The notes below the pieces were generated by a model. The model searched no databases. It worked only from the letters and a program-made list of their open reading frames with translations, and was not told the origin of the DNA. From Raphanus sativus (Eukaryota > Streptophyta > Magnoliopsida > Brassicales > Brassicaceae), in contig NC_079516.1 of NCBI RefSeq assembly GCF_000801105.2, positions 48,653,265 through 48,717,264 of the forward strand: a stretch of 64,000 bases of DNA, given 5' to 3'. Below are positions 49,406 through 61,210 of the stretch, in pieces. The first letter of the stretch is position 1; each line of letters begins with the position of its first letter. The translations under genes were made by a program, and so were the position numbers.

Positions 49406-50532
49406 TCCCTTATATATTAAAGGAGAAACATTGTAATAAATGCATTCACACTAAACTTGACACATGTCATATGTAAAAACATTGTAATAAATACGTTCAC
49501 ATTAAAATTGACACATGTCACGTTTAGAGAGCTTTTCAGCCAAACTTTATATAAATATGTTCACTCTATTTAATTTTCATTTTAATATAAAACTCACATG
49601 CATGATTCCAACAAAACTCATTTTATCCGATTTTTTCCGAATCAAAATAAATATCGAATCGAAAGCAAAATTATTTTTATTGTTTACAGATAGAGCTGGG
49701 TAAAGTATTCATAAATTTTGATTCGATTTGTTATTCGTTTTTATTCAAACAAAAAATCAAGATATTTGTATATCTACGAAGCAAATCAAAATACTAAAAT
49801 GCAATATCCATAAAAAAGAAGCAAATCACAAATACCAATATTTATAGGAACGAATATCCAATTTGATCCGTTATTTGCATATATATATTTGCATATATTT
49901 AAAGAATTATATAAGTTATATATTATAGTTTATATAAATTTTACAATATTTTTATTTTTAAATAATTTCATTTTAAGAATTTTTATTTTTTATGTGTTAT
50001 TTTGAAAAAATATCATTTAATTTTAGTTAACAGTATCTTTATGTATTTTTCAACCATCTTTATATACTTTACATACATATACATTTCCATATTAATGTTA
50101 GCACATGAGATTATGTATTTACCACAACAGAAATATTTTTTTTTAAGTTGAAATGTTTTCTTAATGCTTCTTTCAGTATTGACCAAACTGAAGTAAAATG
50201 ATTTGTATAAATAATATCTGTTTTCTTTTTTTTTTAACTATTATCTGTTTAAAAACTATAATATGGAACTATTGGTTCGATATCGCAGCTATCTAAGATT
50301 CATAACATTGAAAATGAATAAATAATTGTAATTTTTGATTATCACAAGAAAAAAACTAACAACATCAAACATTTTAACCTAACAAACCAAATAAATATTG
50401 ATTTAAAATGAAAGTCATATTTAAGTGATTAAAAAACAAACCTACAACTAAACTGATATCCAGATTAATATTTTTTTTTTAAATAACAAAACTAATAATC
50501 ACAGTCCGCGCAAGACGCGGGTTATCACATAG
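49406..50532 (+). mobile_element. Non-autonomous Helitron
   Basis: Starts TCCCTTATATATTAAAGG after an A (49405) and ends with hairpin CCGCG-CAAGA-CGCGG, GTTATCA and CATAG (50532), followed by T. The final CATAG differs by one base from the standard CTAG form. 1127 bp, AT-rich, non-coding. Confidence 0.65.
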
Positions 50533-50730
50533 TTCCACTTATAAGAAAAGCCAATGGTCAAAATGTGAACACATTGAGAATATCCATATATACTATCATG
50601 CATCTTGTTTCTTTTTCGTATTCAAATATTATCATGTACCTCCTTCGCACCGCCTCTGTACTAACACCCCTACATGTGAATCACCACTTCTCCACGCTGC
50701 CATAGACGTGCTTTCCACTTCTTGCCCGTG

Positions 50731-50740
50731 TTATATATAT
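50731..50740 (+). promoter_or_regulatory. TATA box of the AT2G34910-like gene
   Basis: TTATATATAT about 95 bp before the ATG at 50830, in a CT-rich leader. The spacing is normal. Confidence 0.55.
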
Positions 50741-50829
50741 CCGATGATTCTAATCCAGCCCTAAGCATCTCACCTCTTACTTTTTCCTTCACCATATTTA
50801 ATATATTACCTTAGATTTCTACGTTTCTC

Positions 50830-51711
50830 ATGTCTCCTCCAGCGTTGATTGTGTTGGAAGATGGTCTAACCAACAAATGGAGCAATGACGAGTGGCAGCG
50901 TCTCAGCGTTTTTCCCGGAGAAAGCCCTAACCCTACTTTCAATGTCTTGGTGAAGAACCAGCTTTCACCGGTTCTCTCCCGGCCGTCTCCGAAAGATGAA
51001 AGCTTCAGAATGGTCTTACCACTGGTGATGTCGCCGCCAAGAGATAAGGCCGTGCCGCTTCCTGTTCTTACCGAGCCGATGATGAAGCCACGGAAGAAGC
51101 TTGGCCACCAAGAATCCATGCTTTCTGTTGGAAAAGCTAGGTATCCCGTGAAAAACTTCATCTGTGACGCAAGAGAAGAAGATTTCAAGTGCAGTGCCTT
51201 CTGTTTATCCCTCCCTGGTTTTGGGAAGCAAAAACATGTGAGGTCACCGAAAAGCAGCGATATTTCTTCTGTAAACAAGAAGAAGATGACCAAAGCGTCA
51301 TCCTTTTCAAACTCCACCGTCTCCTTAGATGCCTCGTTCGAGAATTTCGAGTGTGGCTCATGGCGGGCTTCAACAACGGGTCTGGCCCGAGAAAACAACC
51401 GGTTGTACTTTGATTTGCCGGTGGAGATGATCAAATGCAGCCGTGGAAGCGGCAGAGATGTGCAAGAACCGGTGAGTTTGGGTTCCTTATTCCACAAGGA
51501 AACAGAAAGTTTACCTTTGAGAAGTGTTCTAAAGACTTCTCGGTCGGAAAGACAACAAAGGAGTTCGGCTGAGACGTCACCGCATCGCCGTGTCAGATTT
51601 TCTACCACGACCTCGGTTTCATGCCCGACTTCACCGCGGTCGTGTATCACCCCACGCTTGCTTAAAGCTAGAGATGACTTCAACATGTTCTTAGCAGCAC
51701 AGAACGCGTGA
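50830..51711 (+). CDS. Plant-specific protein of unknown function, AT2G34910-like
   Basis: This is an intronless gene of 293 residues without signal peptide or membrane span. It is basic and Ser-rich. Visible segments include MSPPALIVLEDGLTNKWSND at the start, several PxxxSP phosphorylation-like sites, SPHRRVRF near residue 250, and a C-terminal TPRLLKARDDFNMFLAAQ. I recognise no enzymatic domain. In Arabidopsis the gene between IMB1 and EDA18 is AT2G34910; I recall its paralog AT1G30850 as root-hair specific (RHS4), so a root-hair role is possible but inferred. A longer open frame of 409 codons lies on the other strand. It is rejected because this strand has the TATA box, the leader and the expected homolog. 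Confidence 0.75.
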   Translation: MSPPALIVLEDGLTNKWSNDEWQRLSVFPGESPNPTFNVLVKNQLSPVLSRPSPKDESFRMVLPLVMSPPRDKAVPLPVLTEPMMKPRKKLGHQESMLSVGKARYPVKNFICDAREEDFKCSAFCLSLPGFGKQKHVRSPKSSDISSVNKKKMTKASSFSNSTVSLDASFENFECGSWRASTTGLARENNRLYFDLPVEMIKCSRGSGRDVQEPVSLGSLFHKETESLPLRSVLKTSRSERQQRSSAETSPHRRVRFSTTTSVSCPTSPRSCITPRLLKARDDFNMFLAAQNA

Positions 51712-52262
51712 AAAAAACTTAAAAAATGTAGCACTACAAGTCTACAATAAGAATTTACAATTATATATATTAAAAAAAAATCACAATAGTATATGTGCGT
51801 ATCTTCGGATGACCGGTATGTATATATCAATGAAGAGTGAGTATTGTGTTCTATGATCCCTCGACATGTTTCACCTTTAGCTTTGTTTTTGGTTATAAAA
51901 GGAAGAAGAAAACTTTGTTTTTTGGCATTATTCTTCTTTTTGGTAGTAATCTTCCCGTCGTAGTTATTATATTGGTACACAAAATATACAAAACAAACGG
52001 TAAATACTAAAAAAATAATAAACCTTTCAACATCGTACAAACTTGATGGAAGGAAAGTAAAAAAGTATGTGTAAAGTCTTTACAAGAAAACTTCAACGTC
52101 AAGAAAAGAGGTTCGGTTGGTGGTTACACAACGCAAATGCGGTCCAGTCAAACATAAACGCAAACACAGGAAGAAACAAAAGTTAGACAACAAAAAAAAA
52201 CGTGTGTAAGGTTAAGCGAAGTATCGTTAGCGTTTTGAACCGTTGGTTCTATATATTAATGG
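51712..52262. other. Convergent intergenic region
   Basis: Space between the ends of the AT2G34910-like gene (plus) and the RING gene (minus); holds both 3' untranslated regions. Confidence 0.5.
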
Positions 52263-54689
52263 TTACGTCCTTGAATCGACGAAGACGCGAACAACGTCTA
52301 GGATCTTAGCACGACAAATAGGGCATTTCCCGCCATTACATTGTAGTTCGTTTGCGCATCTCAGGCATGTGCACATATGTCCGCACCTACATAAATTAAA
52401 CGTTTTTGTAAGAACGTATAAACAAAATCAAAACCTGGAAAAGGGTAAACTGGTTGATAGGGTACCTGTATAGAAGTGTTTCAACTTGCGCTTCGTTACA
52501 AACGTAGCATTTGCGTTTCAGGGGATTTTCCCGTTGAACTGACTTTTGAAGGCTAGCGTTTACGTCCAAACACGTTTTGACAGAGTCTCGTAGCTCCGAC
52601 ATGTCTAGCTGGAGCTGTATAATCTGTGATCTCAACTCGCTTATAATCTCCATCTCCTGAAACATTTTGGTGACATAGAAAAATGTCAATCTCGCCAAAA
52701 CTAATTGCGGTTTTTCATTTTTTTTTTGGACAAGTCAAACAAGAAAGCAAGACTCACAGTGGATTGAGGAGTGTGCAGAGGTGATAAGTCAGGTGTGGAA
52801 GAAACTCCTATATCCTGAGAACTCCATGATCCTGCCGGTGATGGCGCAAATATCTGCGATGACGTATGGCTCAAGTCATCTCTCACTTCATCATCTTCTT
52901 CTTGGCCTATGTCACATTCTTGTTCATCTTTACCAGATTGATCAATCCGCTGAACCGGATGTGTCTGAACACGGGACATCATGAGCTTATCGATCTTCTC
53001 TCGCAATCCGCTCTGGAGGAAGTCTGAAACCGTTCTTCTGTATGGTTGAGAGAACAAATATTAGGTTATAAAAGATGTTTGAGTTGAAGACAATGATTTT
53101 TTGTTTTTTTTTTTATTTTGTTTTTACCTCTCAAGGAGTTTGCATATATCGTCTTTGTCAGATCGAGTGTTCATCACTTCCAAATACCGCGATTTCCTCA
53201 GATCTTCCCAGTAAGTCTTAGGCCGAGATATTTCAGTAAACCAGTCGTTGCTCATTTCTCCGTAATAAGATTGTTCATCTTCGTACTCTTCTTGATCTTC
53301 CCATCTGAACGACGTTTCTTGACTCTCAAGTAACAGTGTTTCTTGAGTTCCTCCATGTGTACGGTTCTCTACCATGTTCGCCACCTGGTTCTCCACTGTA
53401 CGCGGCTCTTGAAGAGCCACGCTGGTGTGGGGGCTAGTGTTATCGGATTCTCTTTTCAAAGCTTCTGGTAACATTGTTTCTTGCTGCTCAAGGTAACTCA
53501 TCTTTGGTTCAGTTTCTTTCTTGTGTGAGTTTACTTCCTCTATCTTTCGGTTTCGAGGGCTTAACCACTCTGTTTCCATGGTAGATTCTTGCCCTTTCTT
53601 CAGTTCTGATTTAGAAGAGACGCTTTCCCGGAATCTTTCCCTGTTTAACGATGTAAAGATTGAGATCGAAACTTGTAAGAAAGAGCATAGAGAGGTTCTC
53701 TGATCTTACCTTAGGTTAAGAACTGTAGAACCAAGTTCAAGGAGACTCAGATCAGGTGTTTTTGCGCTAGAACGATGACGATCTTGAATCAGTAGGCCGC
53801 GTTTGAGAGTCCTTAGCCGCAGCATTGACTGTGTGTTTAACAAGGAAAAGCGAGAAATTTTTAAACTTTAAAACTGGGTAAATTGTATAACTTCATAAAT
53901 TTCTGAGCTATTATGTAATATATGTGAAAATATTGGGTGGTTTCTGAAAATATAAGTAACCTGGAGGCGACCGCGTTGAGAAAATTTAGAAACTGCGTTG
54001 CGTCCAACAAGCGTCTCCAATTCGCGGTGACGGTCGCGTTCCAGACGCATAAGCAAATCGGAGAACGCTTGCCGTCCTCTGAGCCGCGGAGAACAAGCAA
54101 CCACCGGCGAACTATTTTTCTCCTGCTTCGGCGTTTTAACGTTCAACATGCCGGCGGGACGGACGTTATCGCCGGCGGTTAGCTTCAGTTTACGGATAAT
54201 CTCAGAGACTCGGCCCCATTTGCTCTCTCCCGAATCAGAAACCTTACCGAGAGAACCGGATTCAATCTCCACCGTTGGATCACGACTCTTTGACTCGTTC
54301 TCCGATTCAGACTCTTCGTCGGTAGATGGAGCAGCCGGAAGGTTGGTTTCTTCTTCTTGAACGATCTCTGTCGCTTGTCCATGGATCGGCGAGTTTCCGG
54401 CGCTGGACCGGTTCAGCCTCGCCTCCCATATCTGCACAAGAGAAGAAGCTCCTCCTCTAAGATTCTCGTTTCTCTTCGTGCTGTCGGAAAAGTTGGTGCC
54501 TTTTCTAGCACGCGGTTTCTCCGGCGACCCGAGACGGCTTCTGTTCTTCTTTTTGGGCTTGTTACCGTCGGAGATCGGATTCTTATGGAAAACGACGTCG
54601 TCTTTGTTCTGCATTCGGTTGCGATCTCTGAGGATGCATCCGAAGTTAGTAGATCGCAAAGAGGCGATCTCTAACTGAGAAGACGCCAT
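52263..54689 (-). CDS. EDA18: RING-finger protein, EDA18-like
   Basis: Six exons (54689-53961, 53828-53710, 53640-53128, 53037-52758, 52656-52466, 52386-52263) give 651 residues; all phases close. The start at [10 protein letters not shown] is preferred over an upstream in-frame ATG at 54725, which adds a hydrophobic, non-conserved 12 residues. The N-terminal half is basic and Ser-rich; a region near residues 460-500 ([19 protein letters not shown]) is conserved in this RING group; a coiled-coil segment ([19 protein letters not shown]) precedes the C-terminal RING. The RING is split by the last intron: CYVCNE in exon 5, then [10 protein letters not shown] and CPICRAK in exon 6, a C3HC4 type. 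It is a predicted E3 ubiquitin ligase. Arabidopsis EDA18 (AT2G34920) was named for embryo-sac arrest. Targets are unknown. Confidence 0.9.
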
Positions 54690-55922
54690 TTCGTTAACGA
54701 TCAAGAAGAAGAAGACGAACAACATGGAGGCTCATCTTTGATCGGATCTCGATCTTTGTGAAATGTTTGTTTCTCTTCAAAGGGGAAAAGAAGAAGAGAA
54801 GTTCGTTTTTTTTAACAAACTGAAGATACTAATTTTTCTCTCTGTTTAATTGTGTTAAGACAAAGGTGACGATGAAGAAACAGAAATTCAGTACAACTGT
54901 GTTTTGTTCTATCTATTTTTAGAATGTTTTCGTATAACGACCAGTAAGTAAAAAAACAGAACTGCGAGTCTCATAGAAGAACTGTTTTGTGTTTATCCTC
55001 TAAACTCGGAAACGTGTCGGAAAAAGAGAAAGAATACAAAACAGAGTGTAAAAGTTAAGGAAAGACAGATTCGAGATGAAGACAAGTAGTAGTAAGTTGA
55101 GTGTCTCGAGGAAGCTTCTAAGGCGTTGGAAATGCAGAAAGCGTTCACTTGGGACAATTAAAAAATGTATCCTTTGAAGCGTTGGAATTTATGAAGGCGT
55201 GGAGGGCCCAAAAGCGGAGAGTCCAAAGGAGCCGTTGGCAATTGGGGACCATTGACTAGATTTAACATTTGGATCAACTCTTGATTTATTTTCATTAAAC
55301 TGTTTTTAAAACCTGCATAACTTTCTCGATCAAGATTCAGAGAACTTTTTTGCGCCACAAAAATTATAATGTAGGGTTTTGCTAAGTCAAAAATGATCTA
55401 CTGTGACATAATAAAACTATGATGTATAGTCTCTTTTTTTAATAGGATATCCAACAGCCAACAGACTAGTGTTATGATGATCTGTCCACCGGTATCAAAC
55501 AGATTCGGGTTTGATCCGGTTATTCATAATGTGAATTAGAAATCCATCTCATTTGACCACACATGTATAGTCTCTCGTGGATTGCTTCGAACTCTGGGTC
55601 GTTTAGCTAACTTGAAATTCCCCTGCTACTAGACCCACCCATGTGTGGTTATGATGTATAGTTTCATAGATATATATTTAAATTACTAAAGCAGAGTCTA
55701 AAACCTAGGGTAACCGAAAGATATAAATTCATATTCTAAAGTACTTTAGTTTTCCTTTCACAAGAATTCAATTTGCTGGAAAATATGGTTGAGATCAACA
55801 ATCTTCATGGTTTCCTCTCTAATTACACGAAAGTCGAGAGCTGAGTCAAACCAAACCAACTAACTAACCAAAAAACTGAATATTAAATTATTCTTACAAA
55901 TCAATGAATCGTATATGTTTGG
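54690..55922. other. EDA18-like 5' region and intergenic DNA
   Basis: Sequence to about 54830 is the likely leader (GA-rich on the minus strand). The rest shows no gene. Confidence 0.4.
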
Positions 55923-56218
55923 CAGTGCCGGCTCAAACATATTTAGGGCCCCTGAGCAAAAATTAATAATATAGCTTTTAGATAATTTTTCTTGAAAAAA
56001 CTAGTTAAAATCAAAGTTGAACCTAATGATTAAAATTATTTCATTATATTGTATGACAAAGTTTAAACAAAAATTAGTTTTAAATTACTCAAAATATATT
56101 TATATCTGTTTTTCTTAAACAATTTCAAATAAATTATAAAAAAAGAAGCAAAAAAAAATTTAGATCCTTGGGCCCCGGGGCGGTCGCACTCCCGGCCCTA
56201 CTATCTAAGCCGGCCCTG
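55923..56218. mobile_element. hAT MITE
   Basis: 296 bp, starts CAGTGCCGGCTC, ends AAGCCGGCCCTG, with a perfect 8-bp target duplication ATGTTTGG (55915-55922, 56219-56226). Same end type as the element in WRKY35 intron 2. Non-coding. Confidence 0.88.
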
Positions 56219-56226
56219 ATGTTTGG

Positions 56227-57622
56227 CTACACAATCGGGATCGGTGAGACTGCTTGTTACGGAAGACTTCAACTGCTAGTGAGCAACATGAACCTTCCAA
56301 ATTACCGTTAGGGGATCATGAACTCTACTGTGGTTATCTGAAGACGTTCTGGGAATCGTAGTCGGAAGAGTCAGAAAACATAAAATATGAAATAGTTCAT
56401 TTTTGAGTTGGGCCAAACAAGTAGAATAATTTAATATGTCGCTTGCTGAGTTAGGTATCAATCTAATATGTCGTTTGGTGAGTTATTTATGGTGAAAGCA
56501 AGGAACAATGTTTTTCCGAGAGCTCTAAAATACTTTCAAGAGATGGATGAATATCATGAACTGACCAAATGACTTAATTAATGTCAATGAAGAAACGAGC
56601 AACAAACTTGAAGATGGATAAAATTATTTATACTCGAGAGGGTGAAAACTGCCCAAAATAATGAGTATTATCTACAAGCATGGAGGAAAACTGTGGATCA
56701 TTTAATTTCACTATATTAAAGAGAGTAACAATACATAACATCTGACATGAAGGCCATCTCTATAAAATAAAAGAAATTGATAAGGGTTTCACCGCACACA
56801 TCATTTTCAAATTTATCATAGTTATGACCGTCATGTGAAAATATAAACAGTAATCTATGTTAGAGTAAATATGAAAAGATATACCTGAGGATGCACGATA
56901 GGTCAAGAAATGCCGTTGGACCAATGACAGTATACAGTATACTGTATCCTGAAATGAATTCATCGATTGATGAAAAATTACACAAAAAGTTTTAGTGGAC
57001 ATTGTGCAATTGGTTACCAAACAATTCTTTAGTTAACGTGCGTCTCAACGACCAACCTATACCAACAAGTGGAGTTAATGTTTTATGTCAATTACTGACT
57101 AAATATCGAAATGTGATGCCACCCTACAATATATCGACGTGACAATTCGACTCAATTGTTGGAAAGCAAAACTTTATAAGTTACAAATGAATACATCCAT
57201 GATATGATGAAGCAGGAGTGATAATTTTTTTGGCCTCAGAGAACTTTCATTCACCAAGATTTTTAACATTTGCACCAAAAAAAAAAAAAAAAAAAAAAAA
57301 CTTTCATTCACCAACACCATAACCGCTATCAGCCAGAGATGCCAATTGTTCTCGTCAAGTTTTTCTTAAGTGAATGCATAGGCCTACCGACACGCTATTT
57401 TCATTCACCTTGCAATGCCAAAGCTCTCTTATAATTCATTAGCCACCACGATGTCACCATCTGAGAAGTCACAACCTTTTAAATAAAAGGGATTCACTAT
57501 AGATTCAATAAACACAGTTGTTTAAGTAAACAGAATAAATGTTTAGTTTCTAAGAAAACTTTATTTTACTATAGACTTCATTTTAATTATGTCACAATTA
57601 CTATTTCTTGCGAAGTATTATG
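56227..57622. other. Intergenic
   Basis: No gene recognised; an uninterrupted A run of about 24 bases lies near 57278-57301. Confidence 0.4.
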
Positions 57623-57877
57623 AGAGCATCTCCAATGTAAAACTCTATTTTTTCCTCCAAAATGGAGTAAAAGTGAATATAGAGTAAAATTGTTCCAACC
57701 CTACTCTATTTTTCACTCCATAATGGAGTCATGAACAAACAAAAAATAGATTACTCCATTTATGGAGTAAACTTCAAAATGGAGTGAGATATGAAATTGG
57801 GTTGGAGCATATGTTACTCCATATTCACTTTTACTCCATTTTGGAGTAGAAAATGGAGTTGGGTTGGAGATGTCCTG
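57623..57877. mobile_element. Foldback MITE rich in ATGGAGT units
   Basis: Nearly the whole 255 bp is one inverted repeat: GCATCTCCAA at the left against TTGGAGATGTCC at the right, with CCAAAATGGAGTAAAAGTGA on the left and its inverse on the right. This end type is common in Brassicaceae MITEs. I could not define a target duplication. Confidence 0.7.
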
Positions 57878-58797
57878 ACACACCGTTTGTTGTAAGTAAC
57901 TCAAAACCTTTTAGTTCATATCAAAATGTTTTGTAAGGTAATCATGTATAATATAAATATAGTAAACTCTTCCTCTTATTATGAAACTGATTTTCTACCT
58001 AATTTAGGAGAGTATACTCGGGAAGATCAAACAAATCTTTTGACAAGTGATATGAAAGTGTCCAAATAGGAACATGAAATTGATAAATCTTGTCATGGAA
58101 TTTGGAAGAGACTCTTTGTCTTTTGTGGCTAATTTTCCGTAAATAATTTGTTCTCGTTCTGCTTTTCTTCACCCCCTTTTCCTTTTTTTTGTTTTAATTT
58201 TCTTGTTAGTTGATTAGAATCTCAGATACGACGAAAAACAAAAAATGATCGTCAGCTTGTGTTTGTCTCGGAACCTCCAAATCAAATGGTCAAAGTCGAT
58301 AGCTATTTGTTCACCTATATATAATAATAAGCTCTCAGTAATGTAAATTATAATCAATATTTTCAAGAAGTATATAATATCAATTAAACCAAAAAAAGAA
58401 GATGATGAATTTAGTATTGAGTGTTTTATATAAAAATTGACACCATATTTAAATATGCTGTACCCTTTTTGATCTTTCAGTCTCTATCAATCCTTAAAGT
58501 TTACATTCAGACTACAGACAACGTAAATAAAAAGGCGTACCATCTTTGCTTTTTCTTTTCATTTCCTCGCGCACTTTCCACGCATTAATACACCAAAAGA
58601 AAGGAAAATCTGCATACACAATCTCACACATCTCTCTCTACGAGCTCTAGTTTCTGTTTTGTTAAATATCAAAACTCATTTCTTGATCTTCCAAGAGCTC
58701 CTCAGTTCAAAATGTCTCACTGGAAATAAACCTTTTCTGTTTGCTGTTTTGTTGAATTATTGAATACGCATGCAATCTTATTTTGGTATAACATGTG
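57878..58797. other. Intergenic, upstream of CLE42
   Basis: Probable CLE42 promoter and leader. No clear TATA box at the expected distance, and nothing else recognised. Confidence 0.4.
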
Positions 58798-59052
58798 ATG
58801 AGATCTCACAGCACTATTTTACTTGTTCTCTTCTTCTTCCTTTCTCTAGTCCTCCAAAGCCATCAAAGAACCATTGATCAATCTCACTCCAATGATCAAC
58901 ACGTCAATGATGTGGCGGTGACTTCGCCAGAAGGGACAAGAAGAGAGAAGTTCAGAGTTCGGCGGCCGATGACCGTATGGCGGAAGGGGAAGAGGCTCAA
59001 TAACAATGAACATGGAGTCCCAAGTGGTCCAAATCCCATCTCAAATAGGTAG
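58798..59052 (+). CDS. CLE42: CLE42 precursor (TDIF-like CLE peptide)
   Basis: This is an intronless prepropeptide of 84 residues. The ATG is at 58798; a GTG three bases upstream is in frame but not a plant start. A signal peptide covers about residues 1-23 (long Leu/Phe run, ending LQSHQRTID). A variable middle has RREKFRVRRPMTVW, and the mature dodecapeptide HGVPSGPNPISN sits directly before the final Arg and stop. That dodecapeptide is the CLE42 form of the TDIF group (CLE41/CLE44 have Glu in place of Gly). TDIF-type peptides bind the receptor kinase PXY/TDR at the cell surface, keep cambial cells from becoming xylem and promote axillary buds. The peptide is undamaged, and the locus matches AT2G34925. 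Confidence 0.95.
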   Translation: MRSHSTILLVLFFFLSLVLQSHQRTIDQSHSNDQHVNDVAVTSPEGTRREKFRVRRPMTVWRKGKRLNNNEHGVPSGPNPISNR

Positions 59053-60889
59053 TAATGTGTAATATGTTTATTACAGAGCTTGTTGTATGAATATTTGGCC
59101 TAGTATTCTAGTGTATCTCTTTGCTTATGAGGTCGCACGTACAAAAGTCATCGAATGTTACCTGACTTTAATTCAAAGTTTGAAACTTCCAATTTTGCAG
59201 ATACAAATTGTTTTGTGGGAGTCACATGAATATACATAGAAAGAATAGCTAGACATGTAGATATATCAAATAGATATTATGCTGTAATTTCAGTGTGTCC
59301 AAGGTTTGTTTTCATACTTGTGTCTAAATAATCCACGACGGGGTATTAGTTGAGTTAATTTAAGCGATTAATCTCTAAATGAATTGTTGAGAAACTTTAA
59401 TTCTTCAAAAGAATTGGTCTCTCACCAGCTTCTAGAATCATGATGAGAACTTTTTTAATTATAATGAGACCCTAAAGTGTATAAAACACGGCACCAGTAA
59501 TAAAACGAGATTATTTGACCGAATATTGAAACTTTACGTGAAGTTTTTACAGTCTCTTATTTGAAATATATCTTATATAATGCAAAAAAATAGCAGCAAG
59601 AAACAATTTAAAAACGAAATACGTCCACATGCGTGGGGATCCTCCGGGTTATAAGAAAGGTGTAAAAACAAATATGTACACACACCGTACCCACAAACAT
59701 ATATAGACAGACGTGCTTATAAAGGGTTTGGAGCGTTTTCCAAATTCAGTATGCTTTATGCTTTTATTTTCTTCATTACTAATGAATTTCCAATCTCCCA
59801 TGCAAAGATTAATGACGTATATAAATGTGTCTGTTTTCCCTTTAAAAACACATATAAATGTGTTTTAAAAAGAAAACACTGTCACGTACGTATATAAATA
59901 TGTGTGTGTGTGTGTGTGTGTTTTCCCTTTGAAAGATTCATCATACATATTAGAAAAGTAAAACGTGGAACACCGAAGAAATTAAACTATTTGTTTCGAT
60001 TCTTGAACAAGGCCATTGAGCATAATGAAACAAAAGACAAGAATCTTGAGAAATAGAAGAGCTAACGTGGGTGGACACACATTTATTGACTTATTTCCCA
60101 GCCTGCTCAATTATTGATTTAGAAAATACTATAAAGCAACGCATAAGTCTTTGGGTCATGCATGTCGCATTTAATAATCACAAACCGACGATATAAAATG
60201 TTGATTTTGTATAGTTATAATGAGTTCAGAGGCACATGCATTCGTGAACCTGCATTGGCTGTGTGTCAACGAAAGCTAAGTGATGATGAGTAGTACTGAA
60301 AAGTATACTCTTGTTTGGGTTATAATCATACTGCAGATTATAGGTAATGATGAACAAAACCTTGTTTAAATTAGTTAAAAATCATTAGATTTAAACAGAG
60401 TTCATTAGTCTTTCGTTTCAGTTTACTCGGTACGATTACTCTAGTTTGTTAAAACTTGCCGAGGGAAGTAAACTTATCTCGACTTGGTTTGATAATTGAT
60501 TTTTCTTTTTCTTTATTGTAATACAGTCTGGATTATTCTTACACATCACAAAACAGTAGTTACTGCACATGAATTTGTCATTATATTCTTCAAAACTATG
60601 TACTGCATGCTAAAAAGGCAGAACAAAACTGGAAAAGAAAAAGATGAAAGTGGCAGAATGAAATAAAAAGGAAATCTATAAACGGTATAGTTTTTGCGTG
60701 TAAAGGAGGAGAAGACAGACCTGGTGGCATCCAAAGCTGCGTTGAGCCATCATTTTCTTACTTTCCCCCCATCTTGTTATATATCTTGATCCTTTATCCA
60801 TCATTTTATAGTAACAAACTAAATGTAATATATATTTCTTGTATTTTCAAATTACTGATATATATATTTAGCATGGATGAGAATATGTT
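59053..60889. other. Intergenic, downstream of CLE42
   Basis: A (GT)n run lies at about 59902-59920. No gene or transposon end recognised. Confidence 0.4.
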
Positions 60890-61210
60890 TGGTTGTAATG
60901 GATGCCGGAGAAAGCCATCAGCGTTACATGCAAAAGATAGAGAGTCTACTTTAAGCTATGTAATGCCTAAGAGAAAAGAACAGTCATTCATTCATCTTTG
61001 AAATAGATTGTGTGGACATATTCAAAATGACTAAAGAACAGAACCCGTAGATCATCAACACAATTTTAAAGCGGACTTAGAAGAATTCACACAGCTCAGA
61101 AGAAATTTTTTGGACTTTCAACTTGTGTATATCCCTCGACCCTCGTTGTCTTAATATCCGTATTGATTCCCTTGCTAAAGAGACGCATGTGCTAGGTTCT
61201 TTATCATCTT
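60890..61210 (+). pseudogene. LINE-type RNase H relic
   Basis: Frames spread over this stretch recall the RNase H domain at the end of plant LINE ORF2: GCRRKPSALHAK, then EIDCVDIFKMTKEQ, then a YIPRP-like piece and NIRIDSLAKE. They lie in the right order and spacing but in different frames with stops. This is an old, non-functional fragment. No reverse transcriptase or A tail is recognised nearby. Confidence 0.6.

Noticed and set aside
50811..52040. 409-codon minus-strand gene
   Set aside because: It overlaps a better-supported plus-strand gene and continues into AT-rich flanks with no recognisable domain.
54357..54678. Plus-strand frames within EDA18 exon 1
   Set aside because: They are antisense shadows of a conserved coding exon.
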